Part shown: positions 1 to 6,938 of the stretch, piece after piece | How the letters are laid out: each line of letters opens with the position of its first letter | Position numbering within the stretch: the first letter of the stretch is position 1 | Assembly: GCA_035249905.1 (NCBI GenBank) | Contig: DATFFT010000054.1 | Span: 1 to 10,540, forward strand | Length of the DNA: 10,540 nucleotides | Origin: JAOUEA01 sp035249905 | Lineage (GTDB): Bacteria; Actinomycetota; UBA4738; HRBIN12 | Reading direction: 5' to 3' | Translations under genes and position numbers: made by a program | The notes under the pieces: generated by a model | Told to the model about the DNA's origin: nothing | What the model saw: the letters and a program-made list of their open reading frames with translations, nothing else | Database searches by the model: none

Positions 1-642
1 CGTTGGTCGCTGACCACGCCGCTCCTGGAGCCCGCGATCCCTGCGACGGAGGCCGCCTACGCCCGCGCTCTCCAGCTGCTCGATCGACACGGCGTGCTCA
101 CCCGCGAGGCCGCGCTCGCCGAGGGCACACCGGGCGGATACGCCGGCATCTATCCCGTGCTCCGAGCCATGGAGGAGTCGGGCTCGGTCCGCCGAGGGTA
201 CTTCGTCTCGGGTCTCGGCGCCGCTCAGTTCGCGCTCCCCGGGGCGGTCGACCGGCTCCGTGCGGCGCGCGAGCCGACCATCGACACGACCGAGACCGGC
301 TCGCTCGTGCTCGCCGCGGCCGATCCTGCGCAGCCCTACGGGGCCGCGCTGCCGTGGCCCGAGGGAGACGGCCGACCGGCGCGGGCAGCCGGTGCCTACG
401 TGGTGCTCGTCGACGGATCGCTCGCGGTGTTCCTCGAACGGGGGTCGAGGTCGTTGATCACGTTCGGCGTCGACGTCGACGCGTGGGCCGATGCCCTGGC
501 GTCGCTCGTGAAGGACGGGCGTCTGCGCCGGATCGAGCTCGTTCGCATCGACGGCGGCCCTGCAGCGGCGTCACCGGCCGCCGAGCGGTTGCGTTCGGTG
601 GGCTTCGTCGACGGCTACCGTGGGCTGACCCTGCGCGGTTGA
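1..642 (+). CDS. lhr: Lhr-type ATP-dependent helicase, C-terminal part (5' end outside window)
   Basis: The reading frame is open from the first base to the TGA at 640-642 and gives about 213 residues. It is the extreme C-terminal region of a long Lhr-family superfamily 2 DNA helicase, a 3'-to-5' translocase implicated in DNA repair. The visible segment opens with a winged-helix-like stretch (an ALQLLDRHGVLTREAAL motif), followed by the family-typical sequence RRGYFVSGLGAAQFA and then DPAQPYGAALPWP, both recognisable in actinobacterial Lhr C-terminal domains. The helicase core motifs lie upstream, outside the window. Only 7 bp separate its stop from the Nei-type glycosylase start, so the two are very likely cotranscribed. 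The same gene pair is adjacent in Mycobacterium tuberculosis (Rv3296-Rv3297). The identification rests on these motifs and the neighbour. Confidence 0.88.
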   Translation, partial: RWSLTTPLLEPAIPATEAAYARALQLLDRHGVLTREAALAEGTPGGYAGIYPVLRAMEESGSVRRGYFVSGLGAAQFALPGAVDRLRAAREPTIDTTETGSLVLAAADPAQPYGAALPWPEGDGRPARAAGAYVVLVDGSLAVFLERGSRSLITFGVDVDAWADALASLVKDGRLRRIELVRIDGGPAAASPAAERLRSVGFVDGYRGLTLRG

Positions 643-649
643 GGTCTGC

Positions 650-1414
650 ATGCCGGAAGGGGACACGATCCACCGCGCGGCAATGACCCTCACAGCGGCG
701 CTCGAGGGTCGCCCGCTGACCCGATTCGAGGCCCCGACGCTCGGCGAGGGCCTGCGGCCCCGTGAGGGCGAGCCGATCGAGCGCGTGTGGGCACGGGGCA
801 AGCACCTGCTGATCGCGTTCGGCGGCGGGCCGACCCTGCACACGCACCTGGGCATGAACGGATCGTGGCACGTGGCCGGCACCCGTCGGCGTACCGCGCG
901 CCGCCCGGTCGTCACGATCCGGGCCGGCGAGGTCGAGGTCCTCTGCTTCTCGGCGCCGACCGTCGAGCTGCTCGGCGACGACGACCTTCGGCGGCATCCG
1001 GTCCTCGGCAGGTTGGGCCCCGATCTGTGCCTGGTCGACGCCGACATCGACGAGGCGGTGCGGAGGCTGGAGCACCTCGACCCTTCCACCGAGATCGGCG
1101 TCGCGCTACTCGACCAGACGGTCGCGGCAGGCATCGGGAACGTGTACCGGTCCGAGGTGGCCTGGTCGTGCCGCGTGGATCCCCGCCGCCCGCTGGGATC
1201 GGTGGATGCTGCGACCCGTCGAGAGCTGTACTCGACAGCGGGGCGGCTGCTCCGCAGGAACCTCGGCACGTCCCGACGGACGACCGACGCCGGCGCCCTC
1301 GCCGTCTACCGACGGCAGGGTCGCGACTGCCGTCGGTGCGGAGGCACGGTCCTGCGCCAGCGCCTGGGCGAACACGCCCGGAGCGTCTGGTGGTGTCCTG
1401 GCTGTCAACGCTGA
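650..1414 (+). CDS. nei2: Fpg/Nei-family DNA glycosylase/AP lyase (endonuclease VIII-like, Nei2 type)
   Basis: This 254-residue protein removes oxidised bases from DNA and nicks the abasic site, acting in base excision repair. The start is fixed by the invariant MPEGDT N-terminus, in which Pro2 is the Schiff-base nucleophile and Glu3 the general acid. Lys51 (ARGKHL) matches the conserved phosphate-binding lysine. HTHLGMNGSW lies at about 64-73, and the helix-two-turn-helix segment contains AAGIGNVYRSE at about 159-169. A C-terminal zinc finger is complete, with Cys227, Cys230, Cys249 and Cys252, and Arg244 in its hairpin. A GAGG ribosome-binding sequence at 641-644 overlaps the end of the helicase gene. 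The TIHRAA continuation and the helicase neighbour point to the Nei2 type rather than classical MutM, but substrate range cannot be read from sequence. Confidence 0.93.
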   Translation: MPEGDTIHRAAMTLTAALEGRPLTRFEAPTLGEGLRPREGEPIERVWARGKHLLIAFGGGPTLHTHLGMNGSWHVAGTRRRTARRPVVTIRAGEVEVLCFSAPTVELLGDDDLRRHPVLGRLGPDLCLVDADIDEAVRRLEHLDPSTEIGVALLDQTVAAGIGNVYRSEVAWSCRVDPRRPLGSVDAATRRELYSTAGRLLRRNLGTSRRTTDAGALAVYRRQGRDCRRCGGTVLRQRLGEHARSVWWCPGCQR

Positions 1415-1442
1415 TCGCACGGCCGCGTGCCAGACTGCGGGC

Positions 1443-3020
1443 ATGCAGATGCAGGCGTCCGGGCGCACGTGGGCCGCGGCGACCCCCCACACGCTGGCCA
1501 CCGAGGCGGCCGCCGTCGCGTTCGAGCGTGGGGGCAACGCGATCGACGCGGCGCTCGCCGCGGCGACCACGCTTGCCGTCGTGTACCCGCACATGTGCGG
1601 CGTCGGGGGCGACCTATTCGCGATCGTGCAGCACCCGGCCGGTGACGCCGTCGCGATCAACGCGAGCGGACGAGCCCCCGCGGCCGCCGACCCGCGAGCG
1701 GCCGCCGCCGAAGGCGGCGGCCGCATGCCCGAGCACGGTCCGTCGACCGTCACGGTTCCCGGCGCGGTCAGCGGATGGAAGGCGTTGCACGACCAGGGTG
1801 CGAACCTGCCGTGGTCCGACGTGTTCACCGCGGCGATCGCCTACGCGCACGGCGGGGTGACCGTGGCACCGTCGCTCGCCGCCGAGCTGATCGAGGGTGC
1901 TGATCGATTGAGCGCGGACCCGGGCCTCGCGGCGGTGTTCTTCCCAGAGGAGATGCCGGCGGCCGTGCACACGCAGGTCCGCCAGCCGGCCCTGGGCGAG
2001 ACGCTACGAGCGATCGCCGAACGAGGCCCGGGGGCCTGGTACGGGGGCGAGGTCGGTGAGCGCTACACCGAGGGCCTCCGTGCCCTGGGTGTGCCGATCG
2101 ACCTCACCGACATGGTCGTGCACGGCGCCGATCTCGGCGCGCCGCTCCGCACGGGCTTCGGCGACGTCGACGTGCTCGTGCATCCGCCCAACTCCCAGGG
2201 GTTCGTGCTGCTCGAGACGCTCGCGGTGATCGAACGGCTCGGGATCGATCCGGACCCGCTCGGCGACGACGCGGGCACGCTGGCCCACGTGTTCAGGGCG
2301 ACCGCTCGCGACCGCGACCGTCACCTCGCCGATGCCGAGCGCATGATCGTGCACGCGTCGACGCTGCTCGGCGACGGCCATCTCGGCGCCGTCGCCGACC
2401 AGGTGCGCGAAGGCGTTCCGGGACCGCCGGTCGGCTCCGGGCACCACGGAGGCGACACCATCGGGCTCGTGACCGCCGACGCGGAGGGACGCGGCGTCTC
2501 GCTGATCCAGAGCCTGTACGACGGCTTCGGGTCGGGTCTCCTCGAGCCGGCAACCGGGGTCGTCGCACAGAACCGGGGCGCGTGCTTCACGCTGGAACCG
2601 GGACACCCGAACCTGCTCTCCGCGGGGGCGCGTCCGGCCCACACCCTCATGCCGGTAGCCCTGGAACGTGCCGGCCGCTTCCAGGCCGTGGCCGGCACGA
2701 TGGGCGGTCATGCCCAGCCCCAGATCCACGCGGAGATCCTGCTCCGCGTCTTCCGGCTCGGCATGAGCCCGGCCGAAGCCATCGCGGCACCGAGGTGGCT
2801 CGTCGGCGGCATGTCCCCTGAGAGCGAGACAGCCAGCGTCGTGGCCGAGGCCGGGGTTCCCGAACGGACGATCGCGTCGTTGGGGTCGGCCGGATATCAG
2901 GTCCTCACCGTCGGCGAGCGGGGCGGCGCCGCAGGGCACGCCCACATGGTCAAGGCGACGGCCGACGGGTTCGAGGCGGGCAGCGATCCACGCGCCGACG
3001 GCGGCGCGATGGCCTCGTGA
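1443..3020 (+). CDS. ggt: Gamma-glutamyltransferase family protein (Ntn-hydrolase), apparently not secreted
   Basis: From the ATG at 1443 (a second ATG at 1449 is equally possible) this encodes about 525 residues of a gamma-glutamyltranspeptidase-type N-terminal-nucleophile hydrolase. Such enzymes cleave themselves into two subunits and then hydrolyse or transfer gamma-glutamyl groups, for example from glutathione. GGNAIDAA lies at 30-37, CGVGGDLFA at 52-60 and SGRAP with Arg77 in the large subunit. The predicted cleavage is before Thr339 in the motif GGDTIGLVTAD, followed by GVSLIQSLYDGFGSG and AQNRGACF. This leaves a small subunit of about 187 residues, the usual size. No signal peptide or lipobox precedes the first conserved segment, so the protein is probably cytoplasmic, unlike the classical periplasmic enzyme. 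The ribosome-binding site is weak. The gene starts 28 bp after the glycosylase and may share its transcript. Subfamily and substrate are uncertain. Confidence 0.9.
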   Translation: MQMQASGRTWAAATPHTLATEAAAVAFERGGNAIDAALAAATTLAVVYPHMCGVGGDLFAIVQHPAGDAVAINASGRAPAAADPRAAAAEGGGRMPEHGPSTVTVPGAVSGWKALHDQGANLPWSDVFTAAIAYAHGGVTVAPSLAAELIEGADRLSADPGLAAVFFPEEMPAAVHTQVRQPALGETLRAIAERGPGAWYGGEVGERYTEGLRALGVPIDLTDMVVHGADLGAPLRTGFGDVDVLVHPPNSQGFVLLETLAVIERLGIDPDPLGDDAGTLAHVFRATARDRDRHLADAERMIVHASTLLGDGHLGAVADQVREGVPGPPVGSGHHGGDTIGLVTADAEGRGVSLIQSLYDGFGSGLLEPATGVVAQNRGACFTLEPGHPNLLSAGARPAHTLMPVALERAGRFQAVAGTMGGHAQPQIHAEILLRVFRLGMSPAEAIAAPRWLVGGMSPESETASVVAEAGVPERTIASLGSAGYQVLTVGERGGAAGHAHMVKATADGFEAGSDPRADGGAMAS

Positions 3021-3028
3021 CTCCGATC

Positions 3029-3057
3029 GCCGGGGGGCCGCGGTAGCCCCTGCCGGC
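3029..3057. terminator. GC-rich hairpin between convergent genes, possible terminator
   Basis: GCCGG at 3029-3033 pairs with CCGGC at 3053-3057, and GGGG at 3034-3037 can pair with CCCC at 3047-3050 across a 2-nt bulge, with a 9-nt loop. It begins 8 bp after the gamma-glutamyltransferase stop, between convergent genes, which is the right place for a terminator. There is no T-run on either side, so termination is an inference from position and folding. Confidence 0.35.
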
Positions 3058-3106
3058 GCCACGTGCCGAGCCGGAACCGAGAGCATGCAGGGCCGGGGCA
3101 GCCCGG

Positions 3107-3313
3107 TCACCGCGAGCGTCGTGCCGGTTCTTCCCGCTCACGCATCGTGGCCGACCCCGGGGGCATCGTCACCATCGCACCGTCGATCGCGGCATGCACG
3201 CGGGCCAGCGACCGTTCGAGCCGGTCGAGCCGGTCGGCGAGCGCGCGATCGCGCGCTCGCGCCTGGAGCTCGAGCACCGCCTGCTGCGGCGCAGGCCGTT
3301 CGATCGCGTTCAC
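3107..3313 (-). CDS. Small coiled-coil hypothetical protein, 68 aa, GTG start
   Basis: The gene starts with GTG at 3313-3311 behind a strong ribosome-binding sequence (AGGGAGG, about 4 nt upstream on the - strand) and stops with TGA at 3109-3107. I do not recognise the family. The protein is highly charged and helical: residues about 9-45 carry heptad-like spacing of leucine and valine (QAVLELQARARDRALADRL, then DRLERSLARVH), suggesting a short coiled coil and oligomerisation. The C-terminal 20 residues are disordered-looking and rich in Arg and Glu. It has no signal peptide or membrane segment. It lies convergent to the gamma-glutamyltransferase gene and divergent from the MOSC gene, with about 100 bp between the two start codons. 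The ribosome-binding sequence and heptads make it more likely real than a shadow frame. Confidence 0.6.
   Translation of the reverse strand: MNAIERPAPQQAVLELQARARDRALADRLDRLERSLARVHAAIDGAMVTMPPGSATMREREEPARRSR
3237..3260. repeat. Perfect 24-bp palindrome centred on GATC
   Basis: The sequence is a perfect inverted repeat without spacer, centred between 3248 and 3249, with 12-bp arms made almost wholly of alternating G and C around a central GCGATCGC. It lies within the coding region of the small coiled-coil gene, where it encodes alternating Arg and Ala residues. Part of the symmetry may simply follow from Arg/Ala codon use in a GC-rich genome. A tandem 9-bp repeat (GAGCCGGTC twice, 3218-3235) sits next to it and encodes the heptad repeat. 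Confidence 0.6.
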
Positions 3314-3414
3314 GATCCCTCCCTGGGATACGATGCCTCACCGGGATGCTATCCCGCAGCCCGTCCGGCGCTCAACACCTGAGTGAAGCCCGGGTCGGCT
3401 ACCGTGTGCGGAAG

Positions 3415-4197
3415 ATGCCGACGCTCGCCCGACTCAGCGTGACGCCCGTGAAGGGCACCGTGGTGCAGCACCCGACCGCCGCGAGGCTCACCCAGGCCGG
3501 CATCCCCGGGAACCGACTCTTCTACATCGTCGACGAGTGGGGCGAGCTCCTCAGCGGCACGGATTTCGGCCCGCTCGTACGCATCCGTTCCGAGCACGAT
3601 GCGACCCAGGAGCGGTTGACGCTGCGGTTCCCCGACGGCACCGTGGTCGCCGGGGTCGCCGACGCCGTCGGCGCCCCGGAGATCACCGACTTCTATGGCC
3701 GTCCGGTCACCGCCCACGCCGTCGAGGGACCCTTCGCCGAGGCCCTCTCGTCCTACTGCCGGAAGCCGGTGCGCCTGCTGCGATGCGACCACGACGGCGA
3801 CGGGAACGACGTCGAGCCGATCACCTTGGTCTCGTTCGATTCGGTGCGCGATCTCGCCGAGCGTGGTGGCTACGACGGCGAGCTCGACGCCCGGCGCTTC
3901 CGCCTCAACCTCGAGCTCGAAGGATGCGAGCCCTACGAGGAGGACACGTGGGCAGACCGCCGGGTCGGCGTCGGCGAGGCGACGATCGAGGTCGGCGGCC
4001 AGGTGCCACGCTGCGCGTTCACGACGAAGGACCCCGACACCGGCGAGAAGGACTGGAACACGCTCACCCAGATCGCGAAGTACCGCGAGCGCATCGGCGG
4101 CCGTGGGGGTCTGCCCTTCGGGATGTACGCGCGCGTGGTGACCCCCGGCGTCGTCCGCGTCGGCGATCAGGTCGCACCGCTCGACCGGCTTCCCTGA
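3415..4197 (+). CDS. MOSC-domain protein (molybdenum-cofactor sulfurase C-terminal-like)
   Basis: The protein has 260 residues. The ATG at 3415 is chosen because it directly precedes the MPTLARLSVTPVKGT N-terminal strand typical of the MOSC N-terminal beta-barrel; the frame is open further upstream but that sequence is not protein-like. The barrel covers roughly residues 1-90 (GNRLFYIVDEWGELLSGT), and the MOSC domain about 120-258. It includes RRFRLNLELEG-like sequence and the conserved cysteine Cys200 in GGQVPRCAFTTKDPDTGEKD. In MOSC proteins such as YcbX and mARC the equivalent cysteine binds sulfur or the molybdenum cofactor. No 2Fe-2S ferredoxin domain is attached, so it resembles short stand-alone MOSC proteins, which act with a redox partner or in cofactor handling. 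The precise reaction cannot be assigned. It is convergent with the metal ATPase gene. Confidence 0.87.
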   Translation: MPTLARLSVTPVKGTVVQHPTAARLTQAGIPGNRLFYIVDEWGELLSGTDFGPLVRIRSEHDATQERLTLRFPDGTVVAGVADAVGAPEITDFYGRPVTAHAVEGPFAEALSSYCRKPVRLLRCDHDGDGNDVEPITLVSFDSVRDLAERGGYDGELDARRFRLNLELEGCEPYEEDTWADRRVGVGEATIEVGGQVPRCAFTTKDPDTGEKDWNTLTQIAKYRERIGGRGGLPFGMYARVVTPGVVRVGDQVAPLDRLP

Positions 4198-4312
4198 GCA
4201 CCGTTTGCTTCCGCGACTCGACGCCGGCAGCCGTCGGCACCTCGACGGATCTCGCGGGGAACGCGTGCACTGCGACGACTCGAACCGAGCTCGGCGTGCT
4301 CGACCTGGATCT

Positions 4313-6658
4313 CTAGACGCCGGTCCGCAGGGGGACCGGCTCGCCGGCGGGCTCCTCTGCGGCGAGCCACGCGTATGCCTCCTCCTCCTGCGCGAAGTGC
4401 AGCCGCAGGATCGCGTGCAGGCCGTAGAGCACCCGCCGTAGATCGATGAGATCGTCGGGAGATGGCCCCCCCGCCGGCAGCTCGTCGACGAGCGAGCGGA
4501 ACACCCTGGTGAGGTGGTCGATCTCGACGTGCGCGCGCGCCATGCTGGCCATGGGGTCTTCCCCGCCCATGAGCTCCGCGACCACGGGGTAGACGGCCGC
4601 CTCTTCTTCCTCCTCGTGCCGGGGAAGGCGCTCGGTCAGGAACGAAAGGATCGCGTCGAGCTCTTCACGAGCCTCCTCGGGACCGAGGGTGTCGATGCGA
4701 TCGGCCACGGAACGGATGCGATGCAGCTCGGGGGCGAAGTGCCGGTGTTCCTCGCGGAACCGCTCGGCGACGTCGGTGGCCGGCGGACGCCGCGAGGGGG
4801 CCTTCCCGCTGCCGAGGGCGCGAAGCGCGTTGAGGATCGACGCCACGTCGATACCCTCCTGCACGACAGCGCCGGCAACCGGCCCGAAGAGACCGAAGGC
4901 GCCGAGGAACATGAATCCGAAGGCAAGCCCCATGCCCATCAGGACGCTCTGGACGGCGATGGAACGGGAACGCTTCGCGATCGCGATCGCCTCCACGAGC
5001 CGATCGAGGCGATCGACGACGAGCACCACGTCGGCGGCCTCCGACGACGCGGTGGCCCCTCGCGCTCCCATGGCGACCCCGACGTCGGCGGCGGCCAGCG
5101 CAGGAGCATCGTTCAGGCCGTCCCCGACCATGATGATGACGCCCCCCTCGGAACGCTCCGCCTCGACCGCCTCGACCTTCTCGGCCGGGGCCCGCTCCGA
5201 GAGGATGCGGTCCACGCCGAGTGCCGCCCCGACCGACTCGGCCACGTCGGGGTGGTCGCCGGTGACCATCACGACCCGATGGATCCCCGCACGACGCAGC
5301 GATCTGATCACTCGAGGGGTGTCAGGCCGGATCGGGTCGTCGATCAAGAACGCGCCGGCGACCTCGCCGTCGACGGCGAGGAACACGCTCGACGAGCCCT
5401 CGAGGGTCGAGCGCCTGCGCATGTCGCGCGCCACCCTCGGGAGCGGAACCCCCCCGGTCACGAACGACCCCTTGCCGAGAGCCACCCGATGCGAGCCGAC
5501 GGTCCCCTCGATGCCGGCTCCGTGCCGTTCGACCACCTGCTCCGGGAACTCGAGGTCGATCTCGTGCTCCCGTGCCGCTCGCACGATCGATGCCGCGAGC
5601 ACGTGGGGCGAGACCTGATCGAGCGAGGCCGCGAGGCGGAGCACCGCGGTCGTGTCGAAGCTGCCGAACGATTCCACGTCGGCCACCGTGGGCACGCCCG
5701 AGGTCAGCGTGCCCGTCTTGTCGAACATCAGGACCGAGCCCCGGGCGAGGACCTCGAGCGCACCACCGCCCTTCACGATGATCCCCCGTTTGGCCGACCT
5801 CGAGATGCCGGCGACGATCGCGATCGGCACGGCCAGGATCAACGGACAGGGTGTGGCAACCATCACGACCGTGAGGAAACGCAGCGGGTCCCCCGAGACG
5901 ATCCACGCTCCAATCGCGATCACGAGCGTGACCGGGATGAAGATCGCGGCGTACCGGTCGGCCAGACGCACGGCCGGCGCCTTCTCCTCCTGCGCGGCCC
6001 GGACCAGCCGCACGATGCCGGCGTACGTGCTCTCCTCGGCGGTCGCCGTGGCCCGCAGATCGAAGCCGGGCCCAGCGTTCACGGCTCCCGACCGCACGAG
6101 ATCGTTGTGCGGGCGCTCGACCGGCTTCGATTCGCCCGAGAGCGCCGACTCGTCGAGCACGGCGTCGCCCATGAGGACGCCGTCGACGGGCACGACCTCC
6201 CCCGTCTTCACCAGCAGACGGTCTCCCGCTCGCACGTCGTCGATCGATCTGGACACGAGACCGGCCTGCTCGTACCTCGTGACCTCCTGCGGAGCCCTCG
6301 AGAGCAGGGCGGAGAGCTCCCGGTGGGCACGACGGTCGGCGAAGGCCTCGAGCGCCCGCCCGGTCGCGAGCATCAGGGCGATCACGGCACCGGCCAGGTA
6401 CTCGCCGAGCGCGAGCGCCGCGGTCATCGCGATCAGCGCGATCAGGTCGACGCCGGACTCGCGGCGCAGCAGGCCTCCCACGACGTCGCGGGCGATCGGC
6501 ACGATGCCGACGACCGTCGTCAGGGCCCACACCGCCTCGGCGGCCGGATCCTGGTCGAAGACGAGCATCAGCGCACCCCCGGCGGCCAGCCCGAGGACGG
6601 AGATCGCGAGCCACCAGCGCGTCAGGTCGCGCGACGGCGAAGCGGCTTCCTGTGACAT
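4313..6658 (-). CDS. P1B-type heavy-metal ATPase with C-terminal hemerythrin-like domain (P1B-5-like)
   Basis: This 781-residue membrane pump exports a transition metal at the cost of ATP. The N-terminal cytoplasmic metal-binding domain is absent; membrane helices begin at about residue 15. In order come hydrophobic segments at about 15-100, the actuator motif SGES (174-177), the channel helix with TPCPL (269-273), the phosphorylation motif DKTGT (313-317, Asp313), the nucleotide-domain SPH (350-352) in place of the usual HP, TGD (466-468), GDGLNDAP (512-519), and a last membrane pair with QEGID (600-604). Residues 630-770 form a hemerythrin-like four-helix domain with candidate iron ligands His638, His640, His681, Glu685, His710, His715, His754 and Glu758. 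TPCP plus a hemerythrin domain is the P1B-5 signature, a group linked to Fe2+/Ni2+ efflux. The substrate is inferred. No ribosome-binding sequence precedes the ATG, which lies directly beside a tRNA fragment. Confidence 0.93.
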   Translation of the reverse strand: MSQEAASPSRDLTRWWLAISVLGLAAGGALMLVFDQDPAAEAVWALTTVVGIVPIARDVVGGLLRRESGVDLIALIAMTAALALGEYLAGAVIALMLATGRALEAFADRRAHRELSALLSRAPQEVTRYEQAGLVSRSIDDVRAGDRLLVKTGEVVPVDGVLMGDAVLDESALSGESKPVERPHNDLVRSGAVNAGPGFDLRATATAEESTYAGIVRLVRAAQEEKAPAVRLADRYAAIFIPVTLVIAIGAWIVSGDPLRFLTVVMVATPCPLILAVPIAIVAGISRSAKRGIIVKGGGALEVLARGSVLMFDKTGTLTSGVPTVADVESFGSFDTTAVLRLAASLDQVSPHVLAASIVRAAREHEIDLEFPEQVVERHGAGIEGTVGSHRVALGKGSFVTGGVPLPRVARDMRRRSTLEGSSSVFLAVDGEVAGAFLIDDPIRPDTPRVIRSLRRAGIHRVVMVTGDHPDVAESVGAALGVDRILSERAPAEKVEAVEAERSEGGVIIMVGDGLNDAPALAAADVGVAMGARGATASSEAADVVLVVDRLDRLVEAIAIAKRSRSIAVQSVLMGMGLAFGFMFLGAFGLFGPVAGAVVQEGIDVASILNALRALGSGKAPSRRPPATDVAERFREEHRHFAPELHRIRSVADRIDTLGPEEAREELDAILSFLTERLPRHEEEEEAAVYPVVAELMGGEDPMASMARAHVEIDHLTRVFRSLVDELPAGGPSPDDLIDLRRVLYGLHAILRLHFAQEEEAYAWLAAEEPAGEPVPLRTGV
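4319..4340. terminator. Perfect 8-bp-stem hairpin at the convergent gene ends
   Basis: GCCGGTCC at 4319-4326 pairs perfectly with GGACCGGC at 4333-4340 around a 6-nt loop. It overlaps the last codons of the ATPase gene, whose stop is at 4315-4313, and lies about 120 bp past the MOSC stop. It could terminate the incoming MOSC transcript or protect the ATPase mRNA 3' end. No T-tract follows on either strand, so the role is inferred. Confidence 0.4.
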
Positions 6659-6659
6659 G

Positions 6660-6703
6660 TGGGGCGGGCAGGACTCGAACCTGCGACCGGAGGATTATGA
6701 GTC
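6660..6703 (-). pseudogene. 3' fragment of a CAT-anticodon tRNA gene, putative element attachment site
   Basis: Read on the - strand, the sequence gives the anticodon loop CTCATAA (6701-6695, anticodon CAT at 6699-6697), the 3' anticodon strand TCCTC (6694-6690), a variable loop, a perfect T-stem GCAGG/CCTGC around the loop TTCGAGT (6684-6668), the acceptor 3' strand CCGCCCC (6667-6661) and discriminator A at 6660. CCA is not encoded. The expected 5' anticodon strand GAGGA is matched only at its last two bases, and no D-arm or 5' acceptor strand (GGGGCGG) occurs at proper spacing. The tRNA is therefore cut at its anticodon loop. Integrases of the tyrosine recombinase type commonly use this site and leave such a displaced 3' end. 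It would be elongator tRNA-Met or tRNA-Ile2; the fragment does not distinguish them. Confidence 0.82.
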
Positions 6704-6938
6704 TGATGTGCCCCGATCTGTCCGTGCTGGTCACGGCCCCGAGCAGGGAGTTTACGTCCTGTCTAGTCCGTCTATTCAGCCTCGACGTGCGTGGTGGGGA
6801 CACACCTGGGCCACGGATTCAGACGCCTGGCGTATTTAGCTACCCCCCCCATCGGTCGGGACGCTGCTCCTCGATCCACCTCGGTGGCGGCGCGCATGTT
6901 GATTCTCAACACCGCGATTCAAACGCCGGAACGCCTGA
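6704..6938. other. Non-coding stretch between tRNA fragment and repeat array
   Basis: I find no reading frame here with convincing protein-like sequence on either strand. A run of eight C residues lies at 6843-6850. Translations across the tRNA fragment on the + strand give the well-known spurious peptide of the type GRTRTCDRR and should not be annotated as a gene. Confidence 0.6.

Noticed and set aside
3085..3414. N-terminal extension of the MOSC protein
   Set aside because: The upstream frame covers the oppositely oriented coiled-coil gene and is not protein-like; homology-type sequence begins exactly at the ATG at 3415.
4514..6655. A 713-codon + strand open frame antisense to the metal ATPase
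   Set aside because: The composition is dominated by Arg, Gly, His and Asp with no domain pattern, whereas the opposite strand encodes a complete ATPase with all catalytic motifs. It is a GC-driven shadow.
6704..6860. Possible 5' half of the tRNA, or a group I intron inserted in the anticodon loop
   Set aside because: A GGGGCCG stretch pairs 6 of 7 with the acceptor strand but is about 8 nt too far from the anticodon and has no D-arm. The G-run at 6843-6850 (- strand) likewise lacks a D-arm, and about 150 bp is too short for a group I intron.
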